A stretch of DNA of 64,000 nucleotides from the IMG/VR virus record IMGVR_UViG_3300032562_000004, positions 1 through 64,000 of that record; one strand, written 5' to 3'. Positions 38,609-48,020 of this stretch are shown here, piece after piece (the stretch's first letter is position 1; every line of letters begins with the position of its first letter). Made by a program: the position numbers and the translations under genes. This DNA is from a virus. The notes beneath the pieces were generated by a model that made no database searches, had not been told where the DNA came from, and worked only from the letters and a program-made list of their open reading frames with translations.

Positions 38609-39348
38609 AGTAGTGCCTCCAAATCTTTAGCGTGAACTAGTTTTGCTTTACGGTTCAAATAGAAATGTTTTTCAAATACTTTATTGATATCCTTACCATC
38701 GTCCCAAGATACATTATCACCTACACGGAACTCAGGTTTCCAATCTTCTGCTTTCCATACACAATAAAGTGGAACATTACAGAGGTCTGCCAACATACCG
38801 ACACCAGTAAAATTGGTGATAAATGGTTTCTTTAGATTCTTAATGATGTAAGCATTGGTCAACATATCATTATCAAAATTAATAAACTCACAATCTTTTA
38901 AATAAGATAATACATGAGTTTCTCTACGATTATCAATCTCACCAACCGCCCATCTATCACCAACATAATAGGCATCTTTAATTTCAATATCCATCTCTGG
39001 TGTTAATACAACAAATTTATCATTTACTTCAAACATCAAATCATATTTGTCCCTTAACCAATTCTCATATCGACAGGTTTCAATCGGTCTATCAGGATCA
39101 CCTTTAGTTTCACGGCTTGGCCACGAACTTAATTGAATCATATCGCCATAAGGAATGATATCATCATCAAATTCAACATCAGAAAACAAATCTTGGTACA
39201 TTAAGAATTCTTTAATGCCTTTAAATTTCTTCGTTGAACCTTTGAGTATCAAAGAATATTTACCATATGATTTAGTAAGACCTGACAACACAGGCATTGT
39301 GTTTAAAAAATCACCAAGGTTAGCAGTTCCAGTTACATAAATTTTCAT
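38605..39348 (-). CDS. GT9-like glycosyltransferase, 247 aa
   Basis: 'MKIYVTGTANLGDFLNTMPV' resembles the N-terminal G-x-x-G-D-x-L-x-x-x-P motif of ADP-heptose:LPS heptosyltransferases, and 'FITNFTGVGMLADLCNVPLY' the C-terminal donor region. Likely acts on surface or virion glycan. Overlaps the neighbour downstream by 4 bp. Confidence 0.6.
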   Translation of the reverse strand: MKIYVTGTANLGDFLNTMPVLSGLTKSYGKYSLILKGSTKKFKGIKEFLMYQDLFSDVEFDDDIIPYGDMIQLSSWPSRETKGDPDRPIETCRYENWLRDKYDLMFEVNDKFVVLTPEMDIEIKDAYYVGDRWAVGEIDNRRETHVLSYLKDCEFINFDNDMLTNAYIIKNLKKPFITNFTGVGMLADLCNVPLYCVWKAEDWKPEFRVGDNVSWDDGKDINKVFEKHFYLNRKAKLVHAKDLEALL

Positions 39349-40139
39349 TTACTAAATTCCTTAAAAGCAACAAACCAGTCCTGTTCGGAAACTGGATGTA
39401 ATTCAAACAATTCGGGTTTCAACAAATAGGACATTAACAATAAAGTTTGGTCATCATCAACCAATCCATTCTTGACCAATTCATCCATACTATGAGCAAC
39501 CAACTTCTGTAATGTTGGCCAATTCTCTTTGCTAGCAACAATCATTGGTCCTGTAATATGTACATCGTTGTTGGCAATAACATCTTGAATGATAGTGCCT
39601 TCTTGCCAATCTTTAATATTGAATAAATGAATTTTATCTTTATCAAATGGATAACTCCAAACTTGAACATCATTTAAGGTTACTTCATCACGACAATAAC
39701 CAAAATCGAGCCACGCAATTAAATCATTATTAATTGTGTTTCGTCTAATAGCCTCAACAACAAAACTAGATTTTAGTGCGTTTACGATAACATAATCAGC
39801 ATTCCAATATTCTGGATTGCGTACTTGCATGGGATTTATTTTTGCTTGATATTCTGGATCCTGTTGAACTTTGGAAACCATTTCACGGAAAACACTAAAA
39901 GATTCTTTAAAGTCCATCGTGATAATATCTGTTGGTCTATCTTCTCTTAACTCTTTAATTTTATCGACCATATCGGCTGATGTAAATATGGTCATTTCAT
40001 TTTCGAGTTTGGCCATGTGACCAAATCTTTGCAAATAAGTTTCTGTTGTTCGTTGTAGATAGTGTGGAAGATTTTTATCTGGTGTCCATTCACCACGACC
40101 AATATCAAAGAAGGCCGTTACGATGCTAATTTCACTCAT
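39345..40139 (-). CDS. HtrL/YibB-type glycosyltransferase-like protein, 264 aa
   Basis: ATG 40139 (MSEISIVTAFFDIGRGEWTP) overlaps the upstream stop. 'VTAFFDIGRGEW' is the signature start of the HtrL/YibB/WlaTC family, associated with LPS or surface sugar assembly. 'WLDFGYCRDE' likely carries the metal-binding acidic residues. Confidence 0.7.
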   Translation of the reverse strand: MSEISIVTAFFDIGRGEWTPDKNLPHYLQRTTETYLQRFGHMAKLENEMTIFTSADMVDKIKELREDRPTDIITMDFKESFSVFREMVSKVQQDPEYQAKINPMQVRNPEYWNADYVIVNALKSSFVVEAIRRNTINNDLIAWLDFGYCRDEVTLNDVQVWSYPFDKDKIHLFNIKDWQEGTIIQDVIANNDVHITGPMIVASKENWPTLQKLVAHSMDELVKNGLVDDDQTLLLMSYLLKPELFELHPVSEQDWFVAFKEFSK

Positions 40140-40864
40140 ACCCAATAATACCTTTTATAATTATTAACAATTTCAATGTGGATTGGCTGACTCATAACAA
40201 AATCATCATAATCATATCCATCATTCTTATGGTGGTGTGTATCCGTCAAATAAGGATTAACACTATAATCTTTTCCACACAACATATAATAAACTACCAT
40301 ATAACAATCCATGAATCCTAATGGCTGATAGTGAATCTGAAACCAATCATGATTCTTTTTAAACCATTCGGTTACTTTATCATAGTTCTCTAAGAATGTT
40401 GATACTTTAAATATTGAACCTCCACCACAACCATATTGATTTGTGATTGGTTTCTTTCCAGAGAAATCTGTTATACTACCTATGATATCATCAGGAATTA
40501 TATTACCAATTTTGATATCATGTCCTGCCATTTCCCAAGTAGAATCAACTGTGATTGGTTTTTTAATCCAAACATCGTCTTCCATCATCATTATATGTGA
40601 TGTTGGTGCTTGTTGGCAAGCAGCTCTAAATCTATCCAACCATTGTAATGTTTTGTCGGCATCATAACTTGGATAACCTAATTTAGAAACTGAACGAATG
40701 TAATCACAGTTATATTTTTCAGCAATATCAGATAAATCATCTGCTGCATCCGACAATAACATATAATAGGAATCAGGATGGTGTTTACGGACTTGTTCTA
40801 CAACTTTTTCAGTAGAAACTTTTTTGCCTGCTGAGGCAAGATGGCAAAAAGAAATATCAGGCAT
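40136..40864 (-). CDS. GT-A fold glycosyltransferase, 242 aa
   Basis: 'HIMMMEDDVWIKKPI' supplies the D-x-D-type metal site (E-D-D) of a GT-A enzyme, preceded by a nucleotide-binding first half ('SYYMLLSDAADDLSDIAEKY'). 'NQYGCGGGSIFKVSTFLENY' would be the acceptor loop. Sugar and acceptor unknown. Confidence 0.65.
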   Translation of the reverse strand: MPDISFCHLASAGKKVSTEKVVEQVRKHHPDSYYMLLSDAADDLSDIAEKYNCDYIRSVSKLGYPSYDADKTLQWLDRFRAACQQAPTSHIMMMEDDVWIKKPITVDSTWEMAGHDIKIGNIIPDDIIGSITDFSGKKPITNQYGCGGGSIFKVSTFLENYDKVTEWFKKNHDWFQIHYQPLGFMDCYMVVYYMLCGKDYSVNPYLTDTHHHKNDGYDYDDFVMSQPIHIEIVNNYKRYYWV

Positions 40865-41423
40865 ATTTTACCCAAAAGATAATACTATCGGTCATATTTG
40901 AAGGTTCTCTGAGGTCAACAACACCACAAACCATATTAGGTGGAACTAAAGTTCTATAATCTTCTGTCCATTCCATTTGACCAATATCTTCAATAATAAA
41001 CATACCACCACGGTTTAACTTTGGTAAATATAAACTAAGTGATTGTAAATGACTTTTTTTGGTGTGAGGACCATCATCAATGATAATATCAAAATTAGGC
41101 AAAGAATCGGCAAACTCTTTTTTATATCCGTCAGCGTAAATTATTTTAACTCGTGGATAAGGTTCACAATTTGTTTTTGCACCAAAATCATATGGGTCTA
41201 CACCATAGAGGTCAGCATTAGGAAAGTAATGATGCCAAAGTGCCATACTTCCGCCACGATGAATTCCTAATTCTAATAAACGAATATTTTTATCTTGATA
41301 TGGCAAAAGAGCTTCATCATAGAAACCACTACAATATTTGTGGTTAAATTCTTTATCTGTACCAAATTCATAATGTGTATCATTACGAATATTATACTTA
41401 ATCATAATATCAACTAAACTCAT
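40857..41423 (-). CDS. Class I SAM-dependent methyltransferase, 188 aa
   Basis: 'IRLLELGIHRGGSMALWHHY' is motif I (E/D-x-G-x-x-x-G), 'ADLYGVDPYDFG' motif II, and 'FDIIIDDGPHTKKSHLQSL' the post-II acidic strand typical of the cephalosporin-hydroxylase/macrocin O-methyltransferase-like group. It probably methylates a sugar made by the surrounding genes. Confidence 0.7.
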   Translation of the reverse strand: MSLVDIMIKYNIRNDTHYEFGTDKEFNHKYCSGFYDEALLPYQDKNIRLLELGIHRGGSMALWHHYFPNADLYGVDPYDFGAKTNCEPYPRVKIIYADGYKKEFADSLPNFDIIIDDGPHTKKSHLQSLSLYLPKLNRGGMFIIEDIGQMEWTEDYRTLVPPNMVCGVVDLREPSNMTDSIIFWVKYA

Positions 41424-42436
41424 TACATTAACCTATCTTTCCATGTTTTAGGTGTTTTATCTGATACAATTTCCAATGGATATGTATAGTCGAAAGGTTT
41501 AGGTCCTTTCTTCTTAACATACGCCACGGTTTCTTGAATGGCTTTTCTTAAATCTGTTTTAGTTTCATAATTTAATAATTTACGAGCTTTATCTGCTGAA
41601 CAAGAAGCGTGTTTAACTTCTCTTGGTCGGTCTGGCATATGAATTGGTGGCCATGTGTTATCTTTTCTCATATCACACTCTTTATTCACCAAAGCAGCCA
41701 ACTCAGCAATAGTAATTGTACCTTCATCAGGTCCAATGTTAATAATCTCACTCTTAATTTTTGGATCTAATGCCATTTTTTCTAAACAATTAATACAGTC
41801 ACTAACATAAGAAAAACAACGAGTTTGTTTACCATCGCCATAAATGATTGCAGGTTTACTTTGCAAATTACGATTAATCATAATACTCATAACATTACGG
41901 AACGGATCATCATAACGCTGACGAGGACCAACAATATTATGTGGCACAGCAATATTCCATTCCATACCATGAGTTTCACAAAGAGCTTTTAATACTTCTT
42001 CACCAGCAACTTTAGCTATGCCATACGGATCTACAGGTCTAGGAGTCATTTTTTCATGGAATGGTGCCTTTTGGTCACCATATCGTGCCATAGATGTGCA
42101 ATAAACAAATCTTTTTACTTTATTTTGGATTGCTGCAGAAATAGTAGATACACTTGCTTCAAAAATATTTCGTGTAATGAAACTAGGAGAGAATACAGAC
42201 AGTCCTTCATGTGCCGTTGCGGCAGTATGAATAACGATATCACAACCTTCCATAGCATAGGTCATCTTTTCATTATCACAACAATCAATGATAAAAAGTT
42301 TTGCTTTTTTTGGAACATTATCACGATAACCACCAATCAAGTTATCATTACCAATAACTTCATGTCCAAGTTCAATCATTCTATCAGCAAGATGGCTACC
42401 TAGAAATCCTGCTAGTCCAGTAATAAAAATTTTCAT
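41423..42436 (-). CDS. NAD-dependent epimerase/dehydratase, 337 aa
   Basis: Rossmann motif 'FITGLAGFLGSHLADRMIEL' (G-x2-G-x2-G), 'VIHTAATAHEGLSVFS', 'YCTSMARYGDQ' with Ser, catalytic Y-x3-K in 'DPYGIAKVAGEE'. Full-length GalE/Gne/WbpP-like enzyme (about 340 aa). It converts a nucleotide sugar for the adjacent glycosyltransferases. Confidence 0.85.
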   Translation of the reverse strand: MKIFITGLAGFLGSHLADRMIELGHEVIGNDNLIGGYRDNVPKKAKLFIIDCCDNEKMTYAMEGCDIVIHTAATAHEGLSVFSPSFITRNIFEASVSTISAAIQNKVKRFVYCTSMARYGDQKAPFHEKMTPRPVDPYGIAKVAGEEVLKALCETHGMEWNIAVPHNIVGPRQRYDDPFRNVMSIMINRNLQSKPAIIYGDGKQTRCFSYVSDCINCLEKMALDPKIKSEIINIGPDEGTITIAELAALVNKECDMRKDNTWPPIHMPDRPREVKHASCSADKARKLLNYETKTDLRKAIQETVAYVKKKGPKPFDYTYPLEIVSDKTPKTWKDRLM

Positions 42437-42963
42437 TATACTCTCTTAATCAAAGTCATTCCATTGCAATTTGTTCTTCGTTCAACTAATTGCCATTGTG
42501 GATTAGTATCCAAGAATTCTTGAATCGCTTTCCATACACCTCCTTCACCACCTTGGCCACGTGCACCAAATAATTCTGTATCATGGAATAATATATATTT
42601 GCTCACCTTATCAGCATGTAAATCTAATTCACCTTTTACTTGTTCATATGAATGATAACTATCCACAAGCATAATATCTGTTGGTGCAATTTCAGTTTCT
42701 AATGTAGAACAAACATGAAGTGTAACATTTCTACCAGCGGCTCTCGCTTCGTTAAAGAATTGAGTAGTAACCTCATAAGGTGAAATTTCGTAACTATGAA
42801 GTTCTACATCTTGCCTTAAAAATCCTCTGGTACTTTGTGCATATCCAACACCAAGTTCAGTCGCATGTTTACACTCAGAAGTTAGTTCTGAAATCCATGG
42901 TAAATGCTCGTGCATATCGGTTGGTCTGGCACAAGCATCTAAGTATTCTTGTTCAAAGTTCAT
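42436..42963 (-). CDS. SAM-dependent methyltransferase, 175 aa
   Basis: ATG 42963 sits 1 bp after the upstream stop; a longer frame with 20 more residues starts inside that gene. 'CKHATELGVGYAQSTRGFL' is motif I (E-L-G-V-G), 'VELHSYEISP' motif II, and 'TDIMLVDSYHSYEQVKGEL' the D-x-x-H strand of a Methyltransf_24-like enzyme. Likely a sugar O-methyltransferase. Confidence 0.65.
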   Translation of the reverse strand: MNFEQEYLDACARPTDMHEHLPWISELTSECKHATELGVGYAQSTRGFLRQDVELHSYEISPYEVTTQFFNEARAAGRNVTLHVCSTLETEIAPTDIMLVDSYHSYEQVKGELDLHADKVSKYILFHDTELFGARGQGGEGGVWKAIQEFLDTNPQWQLVERRTNCNGMTLIKRV

Positions 42964-42964
42964 T

Positions 42965-43801
42965 TTATGTACTGTATATAAATAATTGTGATTCATCTTC
43001 TTGTCCATATTTTTCTTGGACAAACTTCTTTAAAACTGGTACCCTATCGTATTGGTGTACAATTGGAAAAACTTTATCGGTATAATCTTTTAAAATACCA
43101 TCTTCAAAAAATGGTTCAACGATAAGTAGATTTGGCCTAAACTGTTCAATCTTGGATGGATCCATGATTGTTCCTAACTCAGCAGCCCATTGTGTTGTTT
43201 TAGTTACAACATCTTTAAACGGTTGTGTGTTGATTAGAACATTGAATACTGCTTGGTCTACGATAGGAATTGGTCGGTTGATTCCGTTTGTGAAAATATG
43301 AAACACCATATCTTTTACATATTCTGATTTACCACCAAAGGTTCCTACATTAAAGATTTCATTGTTTTTAAATTTATCATACACATATGGACCATAAGCT
43401 TGATATAAATTCTCATTACCCCAAGGTTCGTCTTTATATTTCAAACCTTCAGATGCAATAACCAATTTACGGTCAACTAAGAATTTAAATGGATCTGTTT
43501 GAAAATAAACATCTTTAACATCAGTAGTAACAACATATTGATAATCAAACCAATGATTTTCTAGATATTCATAGATTGATAAAAATCGTAACACATGGAT
43601 CGGTATGTTTTGTACTTGTAACATGGGAACAACAACTACTCCTTGTTCTACCAACCAATCTAGTGTTTCATCTGAAGCGTTACCATAAACCAAAACAACA
43701 TCATTATCACCAGCAACTTCTTTTGCTGAGATAACCCAAGGTTTTAATTGGTTAATGTTATAGTTTGTGAACCCGCCGATGATGAGATTTTTTTGCGCCA
43801 T
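42965..43801 (-). CDS. GT-A type glycosyltransferase, 278 aa
   Basis: 'YVVTTDVKDVYFQTDPF' has the D-x-x-D metal site, 'IFNVGTFGGKSEYVKDM' the acceptor-side loop, and 'PIVDQAVFNVLI' the conserved D-Q pair. The pattern fits eukaryote-like sugar transferases found in aquatic phages. ATG 43801 with GGAG; overlaps the upstream gene by 58 bp. Confidence 0.65.
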   Translation of the reverse strand: MAQKNLIIGGFTNYNINQLKPWVISAKEVAGDNDVVLVYGNASDETLDWLVEQGVVVVPMLQVQNIPIHVLRFLSIYEYLENHWFDYQYVVTTDVKDVYFQTDPFKFLVDRKLVIASEGLKYKDEPWGNENLYQAYGPYVYDKFKNNEIFNVGTFGGKSEYVKDMVFHIFTNGINRPIPIVDQAVFNVLINTQPFKDVVTKTTQWAAELGTIMDPSKIEQFRPNLLIVEPFFEDGILKDYTDKVFPIVHQYDRVPVLKKFVQEKYGQEDESQLFIYST

Positions 43802-44505
43802 GGGAATTCTCCATTATATTTTTGATTCATTACATTATTTCCATTGATAAAGAAATCGGCAGTAACCGAACCTTTACCGCCATCAACACGATAGTTTACG
43901 GTATACTCACCTGTACAATCGAATTTCTTAAAGTGCTGAGCAACGACACTCAGGAACACTCTATCTTGTCCCCAACCACCATGCCAACAACTTGCTATTT
44001 TAACAGCAATCTCTGTCTTGAGGCAATATGAATTGGTATCCACATGGTTCACTCCATGGTAAGTTTGCCATTTACCTAAAGATTCACAATCATCATGGCA
44101 AACAAATGTACCATCCTTATTGTATACGTCACGCAAAGAATAACACCAATCAAGATTCTTTTCTTTGATTGTGTTGATACAAGTTTCAACGTGATTTGGT
44201 TTTAACCAATTATCTTGGTCGAGATATAATACATATTCTGTATTAATTAAATGAGTGAAAGCGGCATAGACACGGTGTCCGTAGAATCCATTGGCGCCCA
44301 CATTGGTTGGTAAACTACATAGAGTAATGTTCTTGTATTTCGGATGCTTTTCAAATTGTTTAATATGGTTCTTGATAGCGTAAACAAATTCAGGACCATC
44401 ACAAACAATATAACATTTAGTTTCGTATGTTTGGTCTAATACCGATTTAATAGCTTCATGTACTGGTGCAGCGACAGTAGTTGGTATAATCACAGTTGCG
44501 GACAT
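43744..44505 (-). CDS. Family 2 glycosyltransferase, 253 aa
   Basis: 'MSATVIIPTTVAAPVHEAIK' then 'VLDQTYETKCYIVCDG' is the GT2 N-terminus, and 'YVLYLDQDNWLKPNHVE' the D-x-D metal site. 'GGWGQDRVFLSVVAQHF' contains the catalytic-region D. It transfers a sugar to an unknown acceptor. Confidence 0.8.
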   Translation of the reverse strand: MSATVIIPTTVAAPVHEAIKSVLDQTYETKCYIVCDGPEFVYAIKNHIKQFEKHPKYKNITLCSLPTNVGANGFYGHRVYAAFTHLINTEYVLYLDQDNWLKPNHVETCINTIKEKNLDWCYSLRDVYNKDGTFVCHDDCESLGKWQTYHGVNHVDTNSYCLKTEIAVKIASCWHGGWGQDRVFLSVVAQHFKKFDCTGEYTVNYRVDGGKGSVTADFFINGNNVMNQKYNGEFPWRKKISSSAGSQTITLTN

Positions 44506-44507
44506 AA

Positions 44508-44786
44508 TTAATCTCTAGTCAGTTTTAAAATCTTTTCTATTTGTGCTTCGATGGCAGGTTTACGGTTAGGCCAATATATGTATTCTTTATCTCCAGTTGA
44601 ATGGAGTTTAGTTAAGAATGGAACAATCATCTTTTCTAATTCTTGTAATCGTGTCTTATAATCATCCGCTGTTGCAGCAGTTTTATTAATTACTGAATTA
44701 TATTCTTCTTCAGAAACAGCAGAGAAACCAAAATCATTATCAGTTTCATATTGCTTAGCTAGTTTATCAAAATCAATTAATGCCAT
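44508..44786 (-). CDS. Conserved T4-like phage protein, 92 aa
   Basis: The C-terminal 'DKEYIYWPNRKPAIEAQIEK' is a motif known from small proteins of marine T4-like phages. Helical, acidic N-terminus. Function unknown. Confidence 0.65.
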   Translation of the reverse strand: MALIDFDKLAKQYETDNDFGFSAVSEEEYNSVINKTAATADDYKTRLQELEKMIVPFLTKLHSTGDKEYIYWPNRKPAIEAQIEKILKLTRD

Positions 44787-44794
44787 ATTCTATC

Positions 44795-45499
44795 CTATTT
44801 TGAATTTGCTCTTGATGAAAGAGCTTTTAAATAATCCTTATCATCCAAATCACTATCAGACTTTTTTAACGAATTTGGAATTGCTTGTATAGCGGTTGTA
44901 AATCTATAATTATAAATTGGAATACTTCCACCTCGTTTGATTCGAATTCTCAATTTCAATTTTAAATTGAATTCTGGTAATCCTAATTTTGCAGGATCTT
45001 TACCCATGTAATAAAATCCACTTTTACCAATTTGAATATAATAAGTATCTTTACTATTGTAATACTTAGATACCGCATTACTTGGTATATCTATAAACTC
45101 ATCTTTAAAAGTTTCATAATCATATTCAACATCTTGTTTTTTGTATAGTTTATATGGTACTGTATATTTTCTTGGTGCACCTTTTGGGCCCCATTTCTTA
45201 TTTACTATTTTCACAACACCAATAGATTCTAAAAATTGCCTCATCTGTTCCGCAGCAACTGTTTTTGCTCCACCTAAACTCCATAAACCACTATCAACAT
45301 TATAATCTAAACTGCCTTGGCCAAAATCAACTTTAGTATCTAATTTAATTTCTATCTTATAATCTCGGCCTTGATATCGAATTTTGGCATCAGGTGCATT
45401 AGAATCTGCACCAGCAGCAACAAATCCTGGAGTTAAAAGTTTTGCCTTTTTTAGATTGGCGTTTACTTTAGATTCGTAAACAAAGCCTTTGTTAGACAT
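44795..45499 (-). CDS. Possible PD-(D/E)xK nuclease, 234 aa
   Basis: The N-terminal third has E9 ('FVYESKVNANL'), D-A in 'SNAPDAKIRYQ' and 'RDYKIEIKLDTK' (E-I-K), the E...D...ExK order of restriction-type nucleases. Later beta-rich segments and a basic 'FNLKLKLRIRIKRGG' may bind DNA. Similar proteins occur in T4-like phages; activity is untested. Confidence 0.5.
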   Translation of the reverse strand: MSNKGFVYESKVNANLKKAKLLTPGFVAAGADSNAPDAKIRYQGRDYKIEIKLDTKVDFGQGSLDYNVDSGLWSLGGAKTVAAEQMRQFLESIGVVKIVNKKWGPKGAPRKYTVPYKLYKKQDVEYDYETFKDEFIDIPSNAVSKYYNSKDTYYIQIGKSGFYYMGKDPAKLGLPEFNLKLKLRIRIKRGGSIPIYNYRFTTAIQAIPNSLKKSDSDLDDKDYLKALSSRANSK

Positions 45500-45521
45500 A
45501 ATATATCCATTTAAAAGGAAC

Positions 45522-45530
45522 TATTTATCT
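45522..45530 (-). promoter_or_regulatory. Late promoter-like AGATAAATA
   Basis: Minus-strand AGATAAATA about 25 bp before ATG 45499, identical to the element at 30710-30718. Confidence 0.45.
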
Positions 45531-46634
45531 GATGATTTGAATGTCTTTGCCTGAAGTCCAGATTTCTAATTCATTTCTCAATCGACCATCCAACTTGAGT
45601 GATTCATAACGATTGGTTGCTTTTTGCTTCCACCATGAAATGATGTTACTCAATTCATGTTTCTCATAGTTTTCACCAGGTAAAAGTTCATCAGTCTTAC
45701 AGTTCATGTAATCCACAGCATTCTTAAATCCATAATCTGAAGTATAATATCTTTTCTTTTCGGTCAACTTTTTAGCGTTCTCAATCGTTAAAGAGAATGC
45801 CTCTCCTTCCGCAGTACCTTTTAAAGCAGCTTTAGTAAGAGCAATAATCTTTGTAAAAGTTCTTAGTTTTCTACTGGTGGTCGATGTATCACCTGCCAAT
45901 AAATCTCCAGTAATATTTTCCACATAGTTTTTCAAATCGTGATATCGTTGACCGTGCATCATTGGTACAATATCAGATTCGGTCAGACCACGAAAACGAA
46001 TGTAAGGTTTCATACCATCATATTGTGATACTGTCTTGGTACTACCATACAAACTGGTAGTTTCAAATAGGCATAAATTCATACCATATTTTTTATTACA
46101 GATTTCTCTTACTTCATGACTGGTACAGATGGCAGATAGAAGTTTACCACCTAGATAATTATAACCAAAAGGTTGAGCTGGTACAATTACGAATCCCATT
46201 ACAGTAGAAGCATTGAATCTTTTTGCAGTATCTTCCTGTTGAATCCAGACCTGTCCTAAGAGTTCATTACGAGGTTTCATATAGATGACTGGTGAACCTA
46301 ACCGAATGAAACCTAGAACCTTTCCTGACTTCTTTTCCATAACCGCCAACTGAATATTTTTACCAACTGGTGATTTATTAATATGAGAACTGGTAATGGC
46401 AAGTAATGTTTCCCAAGTGGTACCATCAATCTCACAAACATCAATTTCCATATCATTTGGGTGCATAGAGAAATCAGAGAACAAATCGTCCTCTGGTGGA
46501 AACAATGAAGAAGGTAAATTTTCAAGGTTCTTTAATTTCTCATCACGCATGTATTCTTCGGTACTTCCAATATTACTGAAATAATCATCGAATACTTTAG
46601 AGCAATGTAAGGCTTGTTCTCTAGTTAGAATCAT
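45525..46634 (-). CDS. DUF4338 (DruA)-like protein, 369 aa
   Basis: The central part follows the DUF4338 order: 'GKVLGFIRLGSPVIYMKPRN', then 'VMGFVIVPAQPFGYNYLGGK', 'LLSAICTSHEV', and 'LCLFETTSLYGSTKTVSQYD' with 'PYIRFRGLTE'. DUF4338 is the domain of DruA in the Druantia anti-phage system and of related mobile-element proteins; T4-like phages also carry versions. The likeness is by eye. Here it is coupled to the helicase gene, which suggests a DNA-linked role. Confidence 0.5.
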   Translation of the reverse strand: MILTREQALHCSKVFDDYFSNIGSTEEYMRDEKLKNLENLPSSLFPPEDDLFSDFSMHPNDMEIDVCEIDGTTWETLLAITSSHINKSPVGKNIQLAVMEKKSGKVLGFIRLGSPVIYMKPRNELLGQVWIQQEDTAKRFNASTVMGFVIVPAQPFGYNYLGGKLLSAICTSHEVREICNKKYGMNLCLFETTSLYGSTKTVSQYDGMKPYIRFRGLTESDIVPMMHGQRYHDLKNYVENITGDLLAGDTSTTSRKLRTFTKIIALTKAALKGTAEGEAFSLTIENAKKLTEKKRYYTSDYGFKNAVDYMNCKTDELLPGENYEKHELSNIISWWKQKATNRYESLKLDGRLRNELEIWTSGKDIQIIR

Positions 46635-48010
46635 ACTTTAAAGCCTTCAAATTTCTTATGTTGAATTTTGTTTTGTGAACCAATCGCTGGTTGTCCTGAA
46701 TCAGCCAAGCCGACTTGTGCTGATTGTTCAATATCATATAATCTCATTTTGGATCGGTCAACACCAATTGTAAATCGTTTGTAATATGTTGGGTCATTAT
46801 ATCGATTCTTTAATTGTTTTACCATAATTTGACCAAGTTCTTCTAAATCTTCACTTGTGATTAAAGCAAACATCAAGTCTGCTGTGGCGGGAAGTCCGAA
46901 CGATTCACTCGTATCTTCAAGTCCTGGATCACTCGATGTAAATCCGGATCTTGTAGTCTGTGTCGCAGATACAATAGGAACATTATACTCAACAGCCAGA
47001 CCCCTAAGCTCCTCTGCAATAGACTTAACGTATGTGTAGGAATTAATATTCGCACCAGCCTTAATACGAGAGCTACAACAGATGTTAAGATAATCAACAA
47101 AGATAATATCAGGTACAAAAGACCTTTTGAGATTAAGTTCATTTAATAATGTCCTAAAGTGAGTAGTAGACGCTGAAGCAGTTGGATATTCTTTGATGAT
47201 GAGTTTACCAGTTACTTTTTCTTTAACTTTGGCAACCTTCTTATCATACATATCTTTTGGTAAGTCCATCAAATCATCAAGTGTAACATTCAATAAGTTT
47301 GCATCTATTCTTTCTGCAATTTTTTCTTCAGCCATTTCCATAGTGATGTACAAAGCATTTTTGCCTTGGACCATAGCTGCCGCTGCAACATGGCACATGA
47401 ACAAAGATTTGCCAACACCTGTACCAGCAAGAGCAATATTGAGAGTTTTAGTTGGAAGACCACCTTTTGTAATCTTGTTGAAGTATTCGAGGTCAAAAGG
47501 AATTCGCTCCTCTTTTCTATGATAGAAATCATAGCGAGCATCAGAGTTTTCAAGATAATCATGTCCTACGGTTGTATCGAATGAAACGGCCAAGGCGGCC
47601 GATAATATAGAGGGAATCGCACCTTTGTCGTGACCTTTGTCCTTACCATCGAGAATTGAAATAGCCCGTAATACGCCATTGTAAATCGCTTTCTCCTGGC
47701 AAAACTTTTCGGTCTTATCAACAAGCCATTGAATCTCGGTTTCTGATGTACGATTAGATTTAATTTCTTCGAGATATGATTCGCATCCCTTAACTTCATC
47801 ATCTGTAATAGTGGTCTTTTCTTTGACGGCAATACTAAGTGCTTCAACCGTTGGTGGAGTATTGTAAGTCTCCGTGAATGATGTAATTTCATCGAATAAT
47901 GTCCTCTCCGTTCTGTCGGAGAAATAGTCAGATTTTAAAAATGGTAATACTTTTCTTAAATAGTCCTCGTTATAGACTAGGTTTTTTAATATGGCTTGCT
48001 CTAATTTCAT
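46631..48010 (-). CDS. gp41/DnaB-type replicative helicase, 459 aa
   Basis: Walker A 'IALAGTGVGKSLFMCHVAA' at G196-S202, Walker B 'DIIFVDYLNIC', and the C-terminal RecA-like motifs 'VSATQTTRSGF' and 'NRYNDPTYYKRFTIGVD'. The N-terminal 150 residues are the helical hexamer domain. It unwinds the fork 5'-3' and works with the primase at 25029-26039. T4 gp41 is 475 aa. Confidence 0.92.
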   Translation of the reverse strand: MKLEQAILKNLVYNEDYLRKVLPFLKSDYFSDRTERTLFDEITSFTETYNTPPTVEALSIAVKEKTTITDDEVKGCESYLEEIKSNRTSETEIQWLVDKTEKFCQEKAIYNGVLRAISILDGKDKGHDKGAIPSILSAALAVSFDTTVGHDYLENSDARYDFYHRKEERIPFDLEYFNKITKGGLPTKTLNIALAGTGVGKSLFMCHVAAAAMVQGKNALYITMEMAEEKIAERIDANLLNVTLDDLMDLPKDMYDKKVAKVKEKVTGKLIIKEYPTASASTTHFRTLLNELNLKRSFVPDIIFVDYLNICCSSRIKAGANINSYTYVKSIAEELRGLAVEYNVPIVSATQTTRSGFTSSDPGLEDTSESFGLPATADLMFALITSEDLEELGQIMVKQLKNRYNDPTYYKRFTIGVDRSKMRLYDIEQSAQVGLADSGQPAIGSQNKIQHKKFEGFKV

Positions 48011-48020
48011 ATCTTTCCAT

